64,000 bases of DNA from Oidiodendron maius Zn (taxonomy: Eukaryota > Ascomycota > Leotiomycetes > Myxotrichaceae): positions 1,860,001 through 1,924,000 of the forward strand of contig KN832875.1 in assembly GCA_000827325.1 (NCBI GenBank), in the 5' to 3' direction. Under the pieces are notes generated by a model. The model worked only from the letters and a program-made list of their open reading frames with translations, ran no database searches and was not told the origin of the DNA. Of the stretch, positions 1-11,970 are shown in pieces (position 1 is the first letter of the stretch; every line of letters starts with the position of its first letter). A program made the position numbers and the translations under genes.

Positions 1-1483
1 GCTACAAAATCTGACTCGAGAAGTATCCCCTCACGCTAGAATGGGTAAGCTGTCCAATAATACACCCCATTTAACATTTATTCATGAATTAGGAAAAGCA
101 AAGCGTAATGTTATGCATTTTCCTGAATATCAAATCAGACTGGAGAATTTGCATAAATCCCTACTAGCGTGGGCAGTTCGCAACGGACGAGGGGATCGTA
201 TGAAAGTGCAGTGCCATAGCGAGGCCTGTGCTTAAGCTTAGACTTACCCGGGATAAGGGTTCTCAAATAGACAAACCTGCGTTGCGACAGGCTGTAGAAG
301 GGACACAATGGACCTACGGCCCAGCTTTCGAACAGGCTATCAATCGTACGGCCAAAATTGCCCATGGAAAAAAAATGCTTGGAACAATGGTTGTGGGTCC
401 TGACCTCGAATTTTCACCGATTTCTGACACAAATTTTGAGGTCGGCTTATGCAAGTATTATTCAGGTAAGAAGCTACTTAATGCGCGTATCAAGCGTGGC
501 TGCAGAGAATCGGAGCTTCATAAACCTTTAGATGGCTTCAAACAGGCTCATCCTGTCAAGAAAGGTATCTCTATAAGGGCAAGCAATAAGGTCTATGGTG
601 AGGATCGAAGGAACTGTACCGACCTTCTTGATGTCCAGCAATAGCCACCAAGTTGCGAAAATGCGGTATCACGCCACAGTCTATAATTCTGACCTGGCAC
701 AGAAATAAGAGGGATCTAGTCCTGTTGCAAAAATTCATCAAAGAAGCTGATTATAACAACGACATCCTGCCACCAGATGCGAATTGTATACCAACGGTAC
801 ACCAAATTTGAAGAAACATGCCTAAGAATTGTCCCGCAGCTCTCGAAATCCTCTTCCCTTGCCTATTTGAGGATCATGAACTTGTGGGACAGAATCATCG
901 GGCGTTCCCAGATACTTTACAGTTGTAGTTAAGTTTATCTACGGACTGGTCGGCTAGTGTTCCTAGAAGATACTTTCGACGGACTTCGACTTCCTAATAA
1001 AATAATCTTTCCCTTTGCCTAATTGACGTGTGTGGATGATAAAAAGTGGTTGATCTCATAGAAATTTTAATATATTCCCTACCTTTTGAATTAATCTGGT
1101 GTGCGGTTAGTCTAAAGCAGCAACAATCCTTTTATTCAAGTCCAAACCCTTTATTTTGTCCTTTTTAAATCAGGGTTTATTAGGCGCTGGGTGCCTAAAG
1201 TCCTTATGAAAAGGTAACTGTGCAGACAAACAACTCAAGGTGAGGGCGGCCGCATCCAGAAACTCTCTTCTAGAACACTGATATGAACTAATACCAAAGA
1301 AAAAGGCGTCAATAGACGCAATGAAGCGTCGAATCCTAAAAAGCTCCGAGATATCTAGTCTAATAGCTAGCTGTGCAGCCATAATCCAATATTTAAAGAA
1401 CGCTTTCAGACTCTTTTGATGTCTTTTAGTATTCTCTCAACTATCCACCGTGTAAAATTGAAAGCGAACTAGATAACCATACC
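1..1483. other. Left-edge stretch without a recognisable gene
   Basis: The longest open frame (about 228-644, plus) has no ATG that decides a start and gives a protein with no family I recognise. The region is AT-leaning and reads like decayed or intergenic DNA. It also contains the 3' flank of the minus-strand adenylosuccinate lyase gene. A terminal exon of a gene lying to the left cannot be excluded. Confidence 0.5.
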
Positions 1484-3900
1484 TTAAACGCTTAATTCCA
1501 CGGCATTGCTGGCTTCGATATACTTCTTGTAAGGCTTCAGCTTAGTCTGAACTTCACCTTCTGGATCCTGGCAGTAATTGATGACCTGCTCTGGGCATCT
1601 ACCAATAAAGTTCTTTGGGTCCATCATTTCATCTATCTCATCAACTATGGATGAGAAGAATGGAGTTTTCTTGATGCGCTCGATCAGATCATTGGGCTTG
1701 CCCCCTCTGACGACGTCGCTTGCTTGATGACTTAGAACTCGGATCTCCTCATGAGCCCGTTGACGATTTTCACCCTTCGAAACGAGCTTCATGAGGATAT
1801 TTTCAGTGGCCATGAAGGGGAGCTCAGCCATGACATGGCTGTGAATGACGGCAGGATACACCACAAGGCCGCTGCAAACGTTATTTAATGTGAGTAGAAT
1901 GGCGTCAGCCGATAGAAACGCCTCGGGAATTGTGATACGACGGATAGAGCTATCATCCAGGGTGCGTTCAAACCTAAACTGTCAGCCATTGTAAAAAGGT
2001 TCCAAATAGCAGATGGGTCCTAACCATTGAGAAGCGTACGTGTCTATTCTTCCATTGTTAGATCCAAATATACAAGGTAGAGTAGATGTAGGATTGATTA
2101 CCTGAGACGGGAGAGTTGATATTAGCGAGGTAGCGGCCCAAACTTGCGATTCTTTCACATCGCATTGGGTTGCTGTGGCTTGTTAGCAAAAAGTAGTCCA
2201 GCTCATGGAGAGTTCAGAAAATTTACCGTTTGTAAGCCATGGCAGAACTTCCGATTTGGCTGCGCTCGAATGGCTCTTCCATTTCCTTTCTAAACATCTT
2301 GGCGTTAGTTATTCCTCTGAGGTTATCTCAAGTGCGAACCGGGCATTTAAGACATATGTCGTCTCGAGTGTATTTGGGTATGACCTGTCATCAAAGAACT
2401 CCCTAAACACGCCCAGATGGAAAGAAAGAGCACTGAGAAGGTCACTTACTGTGCCGCGAGATGACGAATGTCGGAAGTGATGCGGAGGACAGTGGCACCA
2501 AAGGCAGCCAGAGCATTAATTACTCGCAAGTCAACCTTTCTCGTGTAGGTTTGAGTAGAGATTGAGTAGCATTTCTCAAATCCGGCTTTCTCTATGATTA
2601 TTTTGTTCATCTGGTCGACTTTTTCGCCATCGCCAGAGAATATTTCCATGAAGGACGCTATAGAGATGTATGTTGGCATTAATTTTTGAAGAGGTACTTT
2701 TGAGTGTCTTACCCTGTGTCCCTGTCGTACCACTAGAAGAGCTCAGTGTCAGTTACTACTCTTTTGAGGTTGTCTTTGGTGCAATTGATATGATCTATCA
2801 GGTGAGACACCCAAAGAATGTGGGAAGAGGAAGGAGAGGGTAACGAAAAGGTCGCCTACACCGCCCCTCGAAACCTGAGGTCATCTTTAACTCGCTCAAT
2901 GTCTTCCAAGTCCATCATCAAATCTTGTACCCTATGAGGTATAAGTTAGGATTGTTCGACTGGATCTGAGATGTGCTACAAATTTACCATTGGGCCGCGC
3001 GTCTTCCGACAGTTATGGGCTGCGCAGGTTGATAATGGGTCAATCCTAACGTAGGCATGTCCTTATATTTAATTGCGAACTCGGATAACTTGTAGATAAT
3101 CGTGGCAAGCTTTGGGAGCTTGGAGGGGTTAGTAACAGTCTTGAGATCGGGGGCGAGAAGACAAAGGACAGTGTACAAACCAGGAGATTGAGACCGTCTC
3201 GCAACAGGATTAAGTCTGTATTATCTGTGACATAGGCCGAAGTTGCAGCCCAGTGAATAATACCAGCTGCAGCTGGAGCGGCCTGACCGAAAGCGTGAAT
3301 GTGTGCTTCTTGCTGTCAGTATAACTTCTTCTAGAAAATTTAAGGAGCAGTAAAACATAATTGGGAGCTAAGAGACACGTTTTAAGAATAGAAACATGTC
3401 TCACACTTTCTTAAAACACTTGGAAGACGAACCCATAACATCGTGTCTGCGAATCTTCTCCTCCTTAGCAACGACCTGTAGATCCTCATCTGTTACCACA
3501 ACGCGTAACTTCATCTGTTCGATAGCTCCCTCAGGAATGGCGAGACCAAGTCTGCAAAGATTCAAAGTTAGTATAAGTTGCTCTAAAGATCATTGAAAGG
3601 TATAGGCATCCAAAGCTATTGCCAGTACTGAATGCAGCCAATAAATCAATTGAAGATACATAGGTTGGAGATCATCGTCTATAGTAAATAAAAAGTAATA
3701 ACACGGACGTAATAGTATCTCTAGTAACAGTGAGGGGTAGAAATGTTTGTATGGTATACATACTCCTTCTGAGCTTCCGCTAACCAGACCCAAAGCCACC
3801 GCCATGTTGTACCGCGCTTTCGAGCACTAAAGAGCTCTAGCATCTCTCGAGACGCATAGCGCGAGGCTAGCGGAGATTGGTAGGTATCATTTGCAGACAT
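1484..3900 (-). CDS. ade13: Adenylosuccinate lyase, 11 exons
   Basis: Splits adenylosuccinate to AMP and SAICAR to AICAR in purine synthesis; expected to be a cytosolic homotetramer. Exons I rebuilt: 3900-3764, 3551-3433, 3305-3181, 3118-2988, 2931-2860, 2732-2713, 2657-2450, 2289-2227, 2172-2102, 2043-2025, 1973-1484. The phases close to one frame of 484 residues, the normal length of the family. Visible family motifs are TPLASRYAS-like SPLASRYAS at the N-terminus, RRHDVM + [14 protein letters not shown] (catalytic His), and the fumarase/lyase signature [11 protein letters not shown] followed by MRCER. Introns are 50-200 nt, one with a perfect TACTAAC branch site. Two exons are only 20 and 19 nt. 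Sequence departs from the usual fungal enzyme at many positions (one residue of the conserved GVKGTTGTQ loop appears missing), so it may be a second, diverged copy rather than the sole housekeeping gene. Family assignment is sure; exact joins of the micro-exons less so. Confidence 0.93.
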
Positions 3901-5196
3901 CTTAATTGTGTTGTACTGTACCGTATGAGGGAAGAAAAAAAATTCCGTGGTTGAAGAGAACGTCGACCCCGCCAATTTCTTAAAAAATCTCTTTTACCTC
4001 CTGGACTACACTAAGTTGCGCTAGGGTGCCCCACGTGACAAGGTTGTGCGGGCTGTGAGGAAATCCCGAATTAAAACCCCTGGAGTCTTCAAATGTATTG
4101 ATTTTTCATCAAGTTTGCTTCTTCCTTCCTACACAGAAACCGATATATATATTCTCTTGACCATGTGTCCGTTATAGTACTGCCGTCGCTGTTCGGCGCT
4201 GTCTCTGCCACGATAGCGGGCGATTTACCCTAGTTCAGAATGAACCAATGCAAGGAGAGCAAAGTGCCTTCAAATAACTGCTTATTGACATGCAGCTCCA
4301 AGTGAGCTATATGAATGTGTTGTCAAATATGTGGTGCTTATTGGATTAAGAACTTTCTTTTTAAAATATTCTGTCTAGGAATTCACTTTCCAGTAGTCGA
4401 CTGGAACGTGGCATATTATGCAAGAATTCAGGCCATGGATAGTCTCTTTGAAGTCTATATATTTTATCGTTGAAGCAGAGATGCTAGAAGTTATGGTTAG
4501 ATATTTTCACGGTCTTGCTATTGTCCTTTTACATTGAGTGCTTGGATGCCACCGCAGATTTACGCTAGGACACAGTACGGTTTGAGATGCTATAACTTTT
4601 CATAGAGGTAATTACTCTATTTACAGCAACCAATAAGATGTAAGCATCACTAATGAATTGTCTGCAAGGTCACGGCAGGTTTTGAACAGCACAGGTTCCC
4701 AGCTAGAAGCTGCAACAGAACTATCTTTAAGCAAGAGATTAAATCATGGAACATCTTAAACTATACTTTTGTAACAACTCTTATGTTATTATAATTAAAG
4801 GTTATAATGTTTTGTGGACTTCTCTGAGCTATATCGTTCTTATAGCGGAGTTATCTATAGAAGGGTTGATCATTCCCACTTGACCGTTATTCACGTGTCT
4901 GTCGCGTCCAACATGTTTCGTCCGATATGGATTTAGATGTAGGAGATAGAGGTAGTTATATATTCTTACAAGCGAGTTTTCTCAAGATTTTCTTGCACGT
5001 TCTTGTACACATGTTTGCAGGAAGGCCCACGTCACTTGCGGCGCAACTACTTGGCTCTTTAAAACATGTCCTAGCTATTATAACAGATGCAAAAGTAAGC
5101 TCAAAGGTTTAAATTCAATATGATCTTCTGTCTAACACACCCACAGTGCCACGACCTTACGCCCTCCTCGAGTCTCTGAGATCAACCGCACAATTC
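3901..5196. other. AT-rich intergenic stretch
   Basis: Holds the upstream region of the adenylosuccinate lyase gene and the 5' flank of the 5197 gene. A 61-codon frame at 4927-5112 has an ATG, but joining it through the GTAAGC at 5095 and the CAG near 5146 puts the downstream gene out of frame, so I do not call it. Confidence 0.5.
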
Positions 5197-6955
5197 ATGT
5201 CTCCAACGAACACTGCAGAGTCGCGATTTCGAAGTCAGACGCGTCAACTTTCCCATGCAGTGATCATGGACACTAAACCTCCTTACGAGCCGCGGCCAAC
5301 AAGGCCGGAAATTGACCGATCTATTGATCTCCAGGCAGATACGGGTAACTCAGTTGACCCTGCGGCAATATTTGCACAGTTTCTAGCGGGAAATGATCCT
5401 TCTGAAGCATTGCACCCTCTATTTTCTCTTCCTTCTGGCCTCCGCAGACAAATATATGGATACTGTTTCCCTGAAGAACGGCGTAAGATTAGCCTTGCAC
5501 CGCGTTTTGCTACAAAAGCGGTCTGGGCTACGGAACACTTTGCATCGCCATGGGATGTTCTAGAGGATGTGATGGGTGGCCTTGGTGCTTTCACAGCCCT
5601 GCGATATGACCTGATGATATATTTTTGGACTACATATCACTTTCATATCACTCTTACATCTTTCAGCGGACCTATTTTCTCGCCGCTATCTCATGTGTGG
5701 ATGCGGAGCTACCTTCGCATAGTCCAAAAGCTTACGGTGGAGGTTGATCTGACACGCTTCGGCGGCAGCCAATTGACAGACGCTCCTAAGTTTGGTTACG
5801 ATGATGTGAACAAGATGGAGAAGTTATTTAAAACCATAGTGGACGGCATTTTAGAACGGCAGCATGGACTCAAAATGGCGGAATTCAACCTTATGTGCAG
5901 ACGGTATACAGGATTTCGACCCACTCGGCCACGTATGCCAATAGCTATGCAGACCGATTCCAAAGACTCAGACGATATCTCGAAACAAGAAGAAGGTATC
6001 TCATTGGTTTGATACTCACAGAATTTCTTATAATTCTCATTGATGATGCTGTTTAGTTCCATACACCCGCGACGAATGTATGTTCCTCTGCGACTATATC
6101 GTCAATCTTTACGGGAGGGTTCAAAGCTCTCGAATGTCTGGATTCACACTTGACTACACTAAGTTGATTCTCTCTGCTCTATATTCCATCGGGAAGAGAG
6201 AACCGGAGTATAAAACGCCGAATGACTTTCCGTGGCCTACAGTCGTACCCGGATCAGTCATTATCCCGACACCTAAAATCGCATCTGAATTTGAGTTTGG
6301 ACTTCAGCCCAATAAGAGTCAAATCGAAACTCCCAATATCAATACTGAGAGACATAGTAACAAGTCCCGGATGGATAACACGCCGACAAGGTCTGATGTT
6401 GACAATGTGATTCATAACGATGATGTGACTACGAACTACGGCTTTCCAATGGGTAGTGAAGAGAACACTCTTGCTGCGAAAGGCATAGCATCAATCCCGG
6501 TCAGCATCTCGAGTAACACACCATTAATCGATACGCTTGACAGTCAAGAGAGTGGAAATTCGATGGCTTATCTCCCTAGCTGCGGAGTTTCGCAGATAGC
6601 TCCAGCAGATAAAACTATGCCATGTCCTTCAACCCCGGAGCGGGGCTCATCCGCTGTTCAAAAGGAATCGTCTGGATCCAGAAATCTACTTAGCTCTCCA
6701 AATACGATGAATAAGTTGAATGAACAGGATCCGGCATTCCGTAGGACTATAGATGCCTTACGGCAGCTCGACAGTCGAAAAAGAGGCCCCAACATGCTTC
6801 CAGCTCTAGATTCAGTGTTGAATTTTAGCAGTCAACAATCGGAGACTAATCCTTCTGGTCACTCTAATTTGAACTTGAAGCAGCCAAAACCAATGGCCAG
6901 GGACAAAGCAAAGCTTTCAGTTATGGGTCGAATAAAAGGAATGTTTTCTAAATAA
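5197..6955 (+). CDS. 2EXR/F-box-like orphan protein
   Basis: Two exons, 5197-5995 and 6057-6955, joined across a 61-nt intron (GTATCT...TTTAG) in phase 1, giving 565 residues from the ATG at 5197; a second ATG at 5266 is also possible. The first third carries the motif FSLPSGLRRQIYGYCFP, which resembles the 'LP.EIR..IY.YC' opening of the large 2EXR/F-box-like families common in Pezizomycotina. The rest of that exon looks helical and mixed. The second exon is Ser/Thr/Asn-rich, predicted disordered, ending in a basic RDKAKLSVMGRIKGMF tail. No catalytic motif is visible. Function unknown; by family analogy it could be a substrate adaptor, but that is only inference. Confidence 0.72.
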
Positions 6956-7684
6956 TTCAGCATCTTGTGGTCATAAACAGCCACTTGTCATATAATGAAG
7001 TCAGGTTCCTAGACTGGCTGGATATGACTCAGACTGAGTTGGAAATGGTGATTTGGTAACATGCAAGAAGAATGAGGCGTTTAAGGAATTGAAAAAATTG
7101 TACTTGCTGCAGGGCGTATCATCGCAGCGTTTGCTCCTGGCATTGATAAAGCATATTACCGAAGTGAATCACTGCACACATCGCTTGTAGACCTTAAGTG
7201 ACCATAAGATACTATCAGTAAACAAATTCGTTCCGTCTTAATGTTGTCAAGTCGCGTTTCTCGATAACAACCAGCTTTTCAACCACGCATAATTACACCT
7301 TGAAACTGGTGTGATCAGATAATTTTGCGCCCATAGAATCCCCTCACTCGTCAACGTCATGCTTTCACCTGTTTCTAAATGCAGGCAAGGATTATTCATG
7401 ACCAAAGTCACTCGATCTAACCTCACGATCAATCTTTCACCGAAGGGAATATCTGGGTACTTCTTTAACAGTAGCTTGAACATTCACTGGTTAATATATT
7501 GTAAAATCGGCTGACTGTTGCAGAGTGTCTTGGAGTTGCTCGTCCTTTGCCCTCTACGCAGCCCTTTTATAAAAGAGTGCCAAAAGGAGGCTTCTTCTTT
7601 GCTGGAAGCTTAGTTGAGGATTCAGCGGAAGTCGTGTTATCTTCGACCAAAGGACGAAACTCTGATACAGCGATCGCTGCAACC
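6956..7684. other. Intergenic, possible upstream exon of next gene
   Basis: No supported gene. An open plus frame runs from about 7524 (after a CAG that could be an acceptor) into the 7685 gene without an ATG, so that gene may have a 5' exon here that I cannot place. Confidence 0.4.
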
Positions 7685-8027
7685 ATGGCTGAAGTTGCGG
7701 ACATCGAGAAGGCAGAGAAGGACGAAGCTCATGCACGCGCTCTCAAGGGGGAGCCGGTAAAACAAGGTAGATACCGCTTCTAGAGGATTCGATCTTTAAA
7801 TACTGCATACTGACGTGACATGTCTAGGTCTGGCGCAGCGAATCCTCCGTGAGCAGGCCAACTTCCAGCTTTTGAAATCAGAAAAAGTCGAGAGAGTGGA
7901 CGACCTATCTCCTACCATCTCCAACCAGCTTATGGACAAGAAAGAGTTTCTACGCACTGAGTACTACAAGGACTTCCACAAGGGCTATTACCACAGCAAG
8001 TTCTTTGACGAAGTGTCCAAGAAATAA
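7685..8027 (+). CDS. Small conserved-looking orphan protein
   Basis: Two exons, 7685-7766 and 7828-8027, with a 61-nt intron (GTAGAT...TCTAG); phases agree, giving 93 residues. The protein is charged and helical: an acidic N-terminus (MAEVADIEKAEKDEAHARA) and a C-terminus rich in Lys, Tyr and Phe (YYKDFHKGYYHSKFFDEVSKK). I do not recognise the family. The clean intron and the ordered, charged composition argue for a real gene. The frame continues upstream to about 7524 without a stop, so the true start may lie in an earlier exon. Confidence 0.5.
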
Positions 8028-9532
8028 ATTCCCCAGTTTAGAGGTGACTTTTCTTACTACAGAAATGGCAGAACATGGCTTTCTGCTGATTTTGAGAGGG
8101 TTCATCAGACAATGATTGCAAAGTTCCGGATCCCAGTGATACAGCGGAAATTTTTGTCCCTCCAGCTCCCTATCAATTTGTGTGGTAAGCTGTTATCACT
8201 GTTTTTCAAAGCTTTCAACTTTGCACGGGACTTGCTCCAAATTGCCAGTGGTACATCCATGGTCTTCACCTCACCATCACCAAAATTTAAAGTCTTTGCG
8301 TTACTAGTATTCTGAATTTTTTGGTCTGAGAGGCTTCCAATTCGAAGTTTCAAAACACGTTGCTACCCAGGTATCCGAATGCGCATGTCACTGTGTGCTC
8401 CAATCTTGTTGACTTGGCCATGACAGAACTCCCAGATTTCCCTTTCATGATGGCCTGAATTACGTTGACTGTGTGCCGTGAATACCATTTAAGGACCCTT
8501 TTTTATGTGATCCAAAGTCTAGCTGGTTAATTCCTTTGTTATATCTGACTTCTCTGTCGTGGTAATTGCATTTAACTCCTTTAAACGCTTTCCGTCGCTA
8601 ATATTATCTAACCCTGCAACTGATTTCTGCCAAACGACTTAGAGTTCCATACTCAATCCCGATCCCATCTTCTGTAAACCAAATTGGAACAATATTTCCT
8701 TTCCCTATAACATTACTTAATCTTGGCCCGTATTTGGCATTAGTACGCAGTCTCTTAGCTGTTGGGAGTAAGTATTAGACATCAGAATCATCTGCTGTTC
8801 GTGTTGTATTTCTTCTCTGTTGTGGGCTTCTGTCTAGCTGTCGTGGCTGAAGGCTCTGTGCCCACTCTATTGTCCCTTTTCTGTAAGTAAGGGCAGAGGT
8901 AGTTCTACTACTTTAATAGAAACATTATTTGTAAAAGTTTTGATCGAAACCTAATACGAGCGAATAAGTTTCAGCTGCTAGGTAACACTAGAGGACCTGC
9001 CTTATAGATCGCATACACGTCACCCGGAGCGTCACTACAAGACCAATTGTTCGTATCCAGCTTCAAGCTTCTTGTGGAAACCACGGACAACTTCTCTGGG
9101 TGGATTTTTGGAAACCTGTACGCAATTTCGAGAGCTGTCGTATATCGAACTCATGCTTGTTGTGGATTTAAGGCAATGCTCAAATGTGGTCAGCAACCAA
9201 CAACTTGGCCTGAGGGGTAAGCTTGGGAGAAGGATACTAAACTTTCACTAAGGTGTCTTTATAATACTATCACATCTTGCTCGGTAACAATAGGAAAAGA
9301 GTCGTATAGATGGAGAATAGTAGCAATAACTACTAACTTATATATAGTCTGAAGTTTAATAATGAATATTTCAGGTAAATCATAGCTGTCGTCATAACCT
9401 GGGGAGAATATTTATAAATCACAACGCACTGTACAGCGTAATAATAGAACCGCGTGAGCTAGTTGTGGCTCTTGGGTTACTCCTCCCGAAAAGTCGGAGA
9501 AACTTTCCTGATCCTTCGAAGAGTTGAGCTGA
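8028..9532. other. AT-rich gene-free stretch
   Basis: Only short overlapping frames on both strands (for example around 8105-8353), none with a recognisable domain or convincing introns. Nothing else seen. Confidence 0.5.
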
Positions 9533-10279
9533 CTACCTTTGCTTCATTAACAACTCCTTCCCTTTCTCTATAATGACCTTATTCGCCACTACTTGCTCAT
9601 TCCCTCCATTTATAGCCAGGTCTACCATTACCGCAGCCAGACTCCGCACTGAAACCGTCGGTAACAAAAAACCGAGAAAAACACTCCCGTCCCCCGGCAG
9701 AACTGCTGCAGGCCTCACAACATACGTCTTTATATGCTGGTTCTGCTTCCCAAACTCCAGGAATTTTGTTTGGGCAAGTCCCTAAGAAGAATCAGCATAT
9801 GACACAAAGGAACTTGACAAGGACGTACCCGCAGACGTCGTGCTCCAGGCAAGAACCACAAAGTCTTCTCCTGGTCTTGCTCCGTGAAAGCACCACCGAG
9901 GTAGACGTATATGAAATTCCTCTTGACGTCCAAAACTTTCAACAGCGCTTCCTGAAAAGCTTCTGGGTATTCTAACTCCACTACCGGATCCGAATTATAT
10001 GTTCCAATCGACCTTCCACCGTCAGCGCTAATGTCATTATCTCGCTATCACTCAGACTCGCCATATACAAGCATCCGCGCCTTTCAGCTCCTTCAAAACA
10101 GAGTCGGGGTACAACTTGAAATCCTTAATAATGACTACGGCAAGCTTTGGATCTGCGGCTTCCTCAGGAAGATCGCGGCGTGATAGCGCGATAACGGATG
10201 TTATTGCAGGGGTTTTCAGGCAACGATCAAGGACTGCTTTGCCAATGAAGCCAGTGCTTCCTAGGAGAATAACTTTCAT
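9533..10279 (-). CDS. NAD(P)-binding Rossmann oxidoreductase (HTATIP2/atypical SDR-like)
   Basis: The N-terminus MKVILLGSTGFIGKAVLDRC contains the GxxGxxG dinucleotide loop, and the spacing of ALSRR and IIKDF fits atypical short-chain dehydrogenases of the HTATIP2/YbjT type. Exon 1 runs 10279 to about 10056, exon 2 from about 10020 to 9829, exon 3 from 9781 to 9533; the last intron (GTACGT...CTTAG) is clean and in phase. The join between exons 1 and 2 does not resolve: no ordinary GT-AG intron keeps the frame after GADACIW, so there is either a very short non-canonical intron or a frame break. The gene is divergent from the Zn2Cys6 regulator at 10511, suggesting shared control. Substrate unknown. 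Confidence 0.75.
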
Positions 10280-10510
10280 ACTGATTTGCAGGAGTGAGAT
10301 TGCGGTTGAACAAGAATAGCCACCTGATGAACGGCCGCTTTTTTGATGCTACTTATGGAGGCGATCTGAGGAGCGGGGTTGCGGAGCGGAGCGGAGAGGC
10401 GGATGTCGAGTTCGCAGGCCACCTACGAAACTCCGCCACTAAAGTCCGCAGTAGTCTCCTCCCTCAGACAACCACCATGCGTCTCAATAGAGAAGATCTA
10501 TGCATGATTA
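10280..10510. promoter_or_regulatory. Bidirectional promoter, oxidoreductase / Zn2Cys6 regulator
   Basis: Only about 230 bp separate the two divergent start codons, so both promoters must overlap here. The stretch includes a purine-rich GGAGCGG/GCGGAGCGGAGCGGAG run (about 10370-10400). Shared regulation is inferred from geometry. Confidence 0.5.
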
Positions 10511-11970
10511 ATGGCGGAACTCGCCCCCGAATTCTCATCCGTCTCCCGGCAAAAGAGCTGCTACGCCTGTGTGAGGGGCAAACGAGGCTGCGACAGGCGG
10601 CATCCGGTCTGCTCAAGATGCAAGGAAAGAAAGATTCAATGTATCTTTGCCAAGCGGACTTACGCTGAAGCTTTCTGTGACGTCGATTCGGTAGAGTTAG
10701 ATACGCCCTGGGTAGGATCCACTATTCTGTCGTCGTCGATCGATTTTGACCACGATGTCCCACCGAGCCTCGCCCCTTCGGCCATTCTGGATCCCACTAC
10801 CCTGCTGACGCTCGATTCATTCATAGACCACTGCATAACCCTCGCAGAGGACCAAGCCACGCCATCGAGCAACATGCAGCACATCGACAATGTTGGCGAG
10901 CCTCTCAGCCAACAGCAGGAGGAAGAACAAGCACTTAGCAAGTTTGACTATGATCCAATGGCTGATCTTTGTGTTTGTGGCTCCCTCACCAAAAAGACCC
11001 GACTGCTAATATTTAGACAAGATACAATATGAGCCATGGCAGGTCTATGACCCTAACACCAAGGTGCATTTCATCGTAGAAAGCTTAAAAAGCTACCCCG
11101 GCACTTTTGCTAGGGATAACTGCACGCCCTGGATGCATAGGTATTTGTATAAAGACCAGATACCGTCCTTAATCCAGTCCTGCTTCACTGTCAGTACACT
11201 TTATAGCAACATAACCAGCAGCAACAAGACTTCAGTCTTTAGGGTACTCTGCCAAAATCTGAATGAGCTGAAGCGACAACAATTAGCAAACGGATCCCAA
11301 GAAAAGCTGGCACGAGTCCAAGCGCTATTCTTATATCAGATAATCGGTCTTTTTGATGGAGATATTACTCTAAGATCTAATGCCGATCGGAATATGCCGT
11401 TATTGCAAGCCTGGCTAGATGACCTGTGCAAGATTAGAGAGAACCTTCGGACACGGCAGAGTATAAACCATCTAGATCATTCGAGGTCCTGGGAGGTGGG
11501 TGCTTCAACCTTTCCTCCAACTTCCATCACTAACAGCTCAGTGGTGGATATTTTCTGAGTCTGTCCGGCGAACCATCGTTATAGCCTATGCCTTCCTGGG
11601 TCTGTGGAATGTAATGTGCAGAAATAATGATGGTAAGTCGCCATCTTCCGACAACGCCTCTTATTAACATGCGAAAGACGTATATTTTAATGCTTGGAAA
11701 TATCCTCACTGCTGGACTATGTCTCGTCCCTTGTGGGAGGCACCATCATCTTTCGATTTCATTCAGACTCGGAAGACGTATCATGTTATTGAGAATTTTG
11801 AGCTTGAGAATTTTCTCCAAACTGGAACAGCCGACGATGTCGATGATTTCTCCAAAGTCTTCATAGTAGCGTACGTAGTTCGGTAGCACGTGGATTTGGC
11901 TAACACACTTAGTTATATGGGCTTAGATAAGACGAAGCAGTGGTTCATAGACGGAGGCTGTGAATTTTGA
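10511..11970 (+). CDS. Zn2Cys6 fungal transcription factor
   Basis: Five exons: 10511-10970, 11017-11495, 11542-11632, 11678-11870, 11913-11970; phases close to 426 residues. Introns are very short (42-47 nt). Residues near 17-45 form the binuclear cluster CYACVRGKRGCDRRHPVCSRC then KERKIQC, spacing C-x2-C-x6-C-x6-C-x2-C-x6-C, which in this family binds CGG half-sites in the nucleus. The middle and C-terminal parts (for example WWIFSESVRRT, PLWEAPSSFDF, and the ending KQWFIDGGCEF) match the usual layout of short Zn2Cys6 regulators found beside metabolic genes. Target unknown; the divergent oxidoreductase next door is the natural candidate. Confidence 0.88.

Noticed and set aside
41-644. Two overlapping plus frames at the left edge
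   Set aside because: No start codon support, no family, no introns; kept only as an unannotated stretch.
4927-5112. Possible first exon of the 5197 gene through GTAAGC at 5095
   Set aside because: Joining to the CAG near 5146 puts the downstream exon into a frame with a stop.
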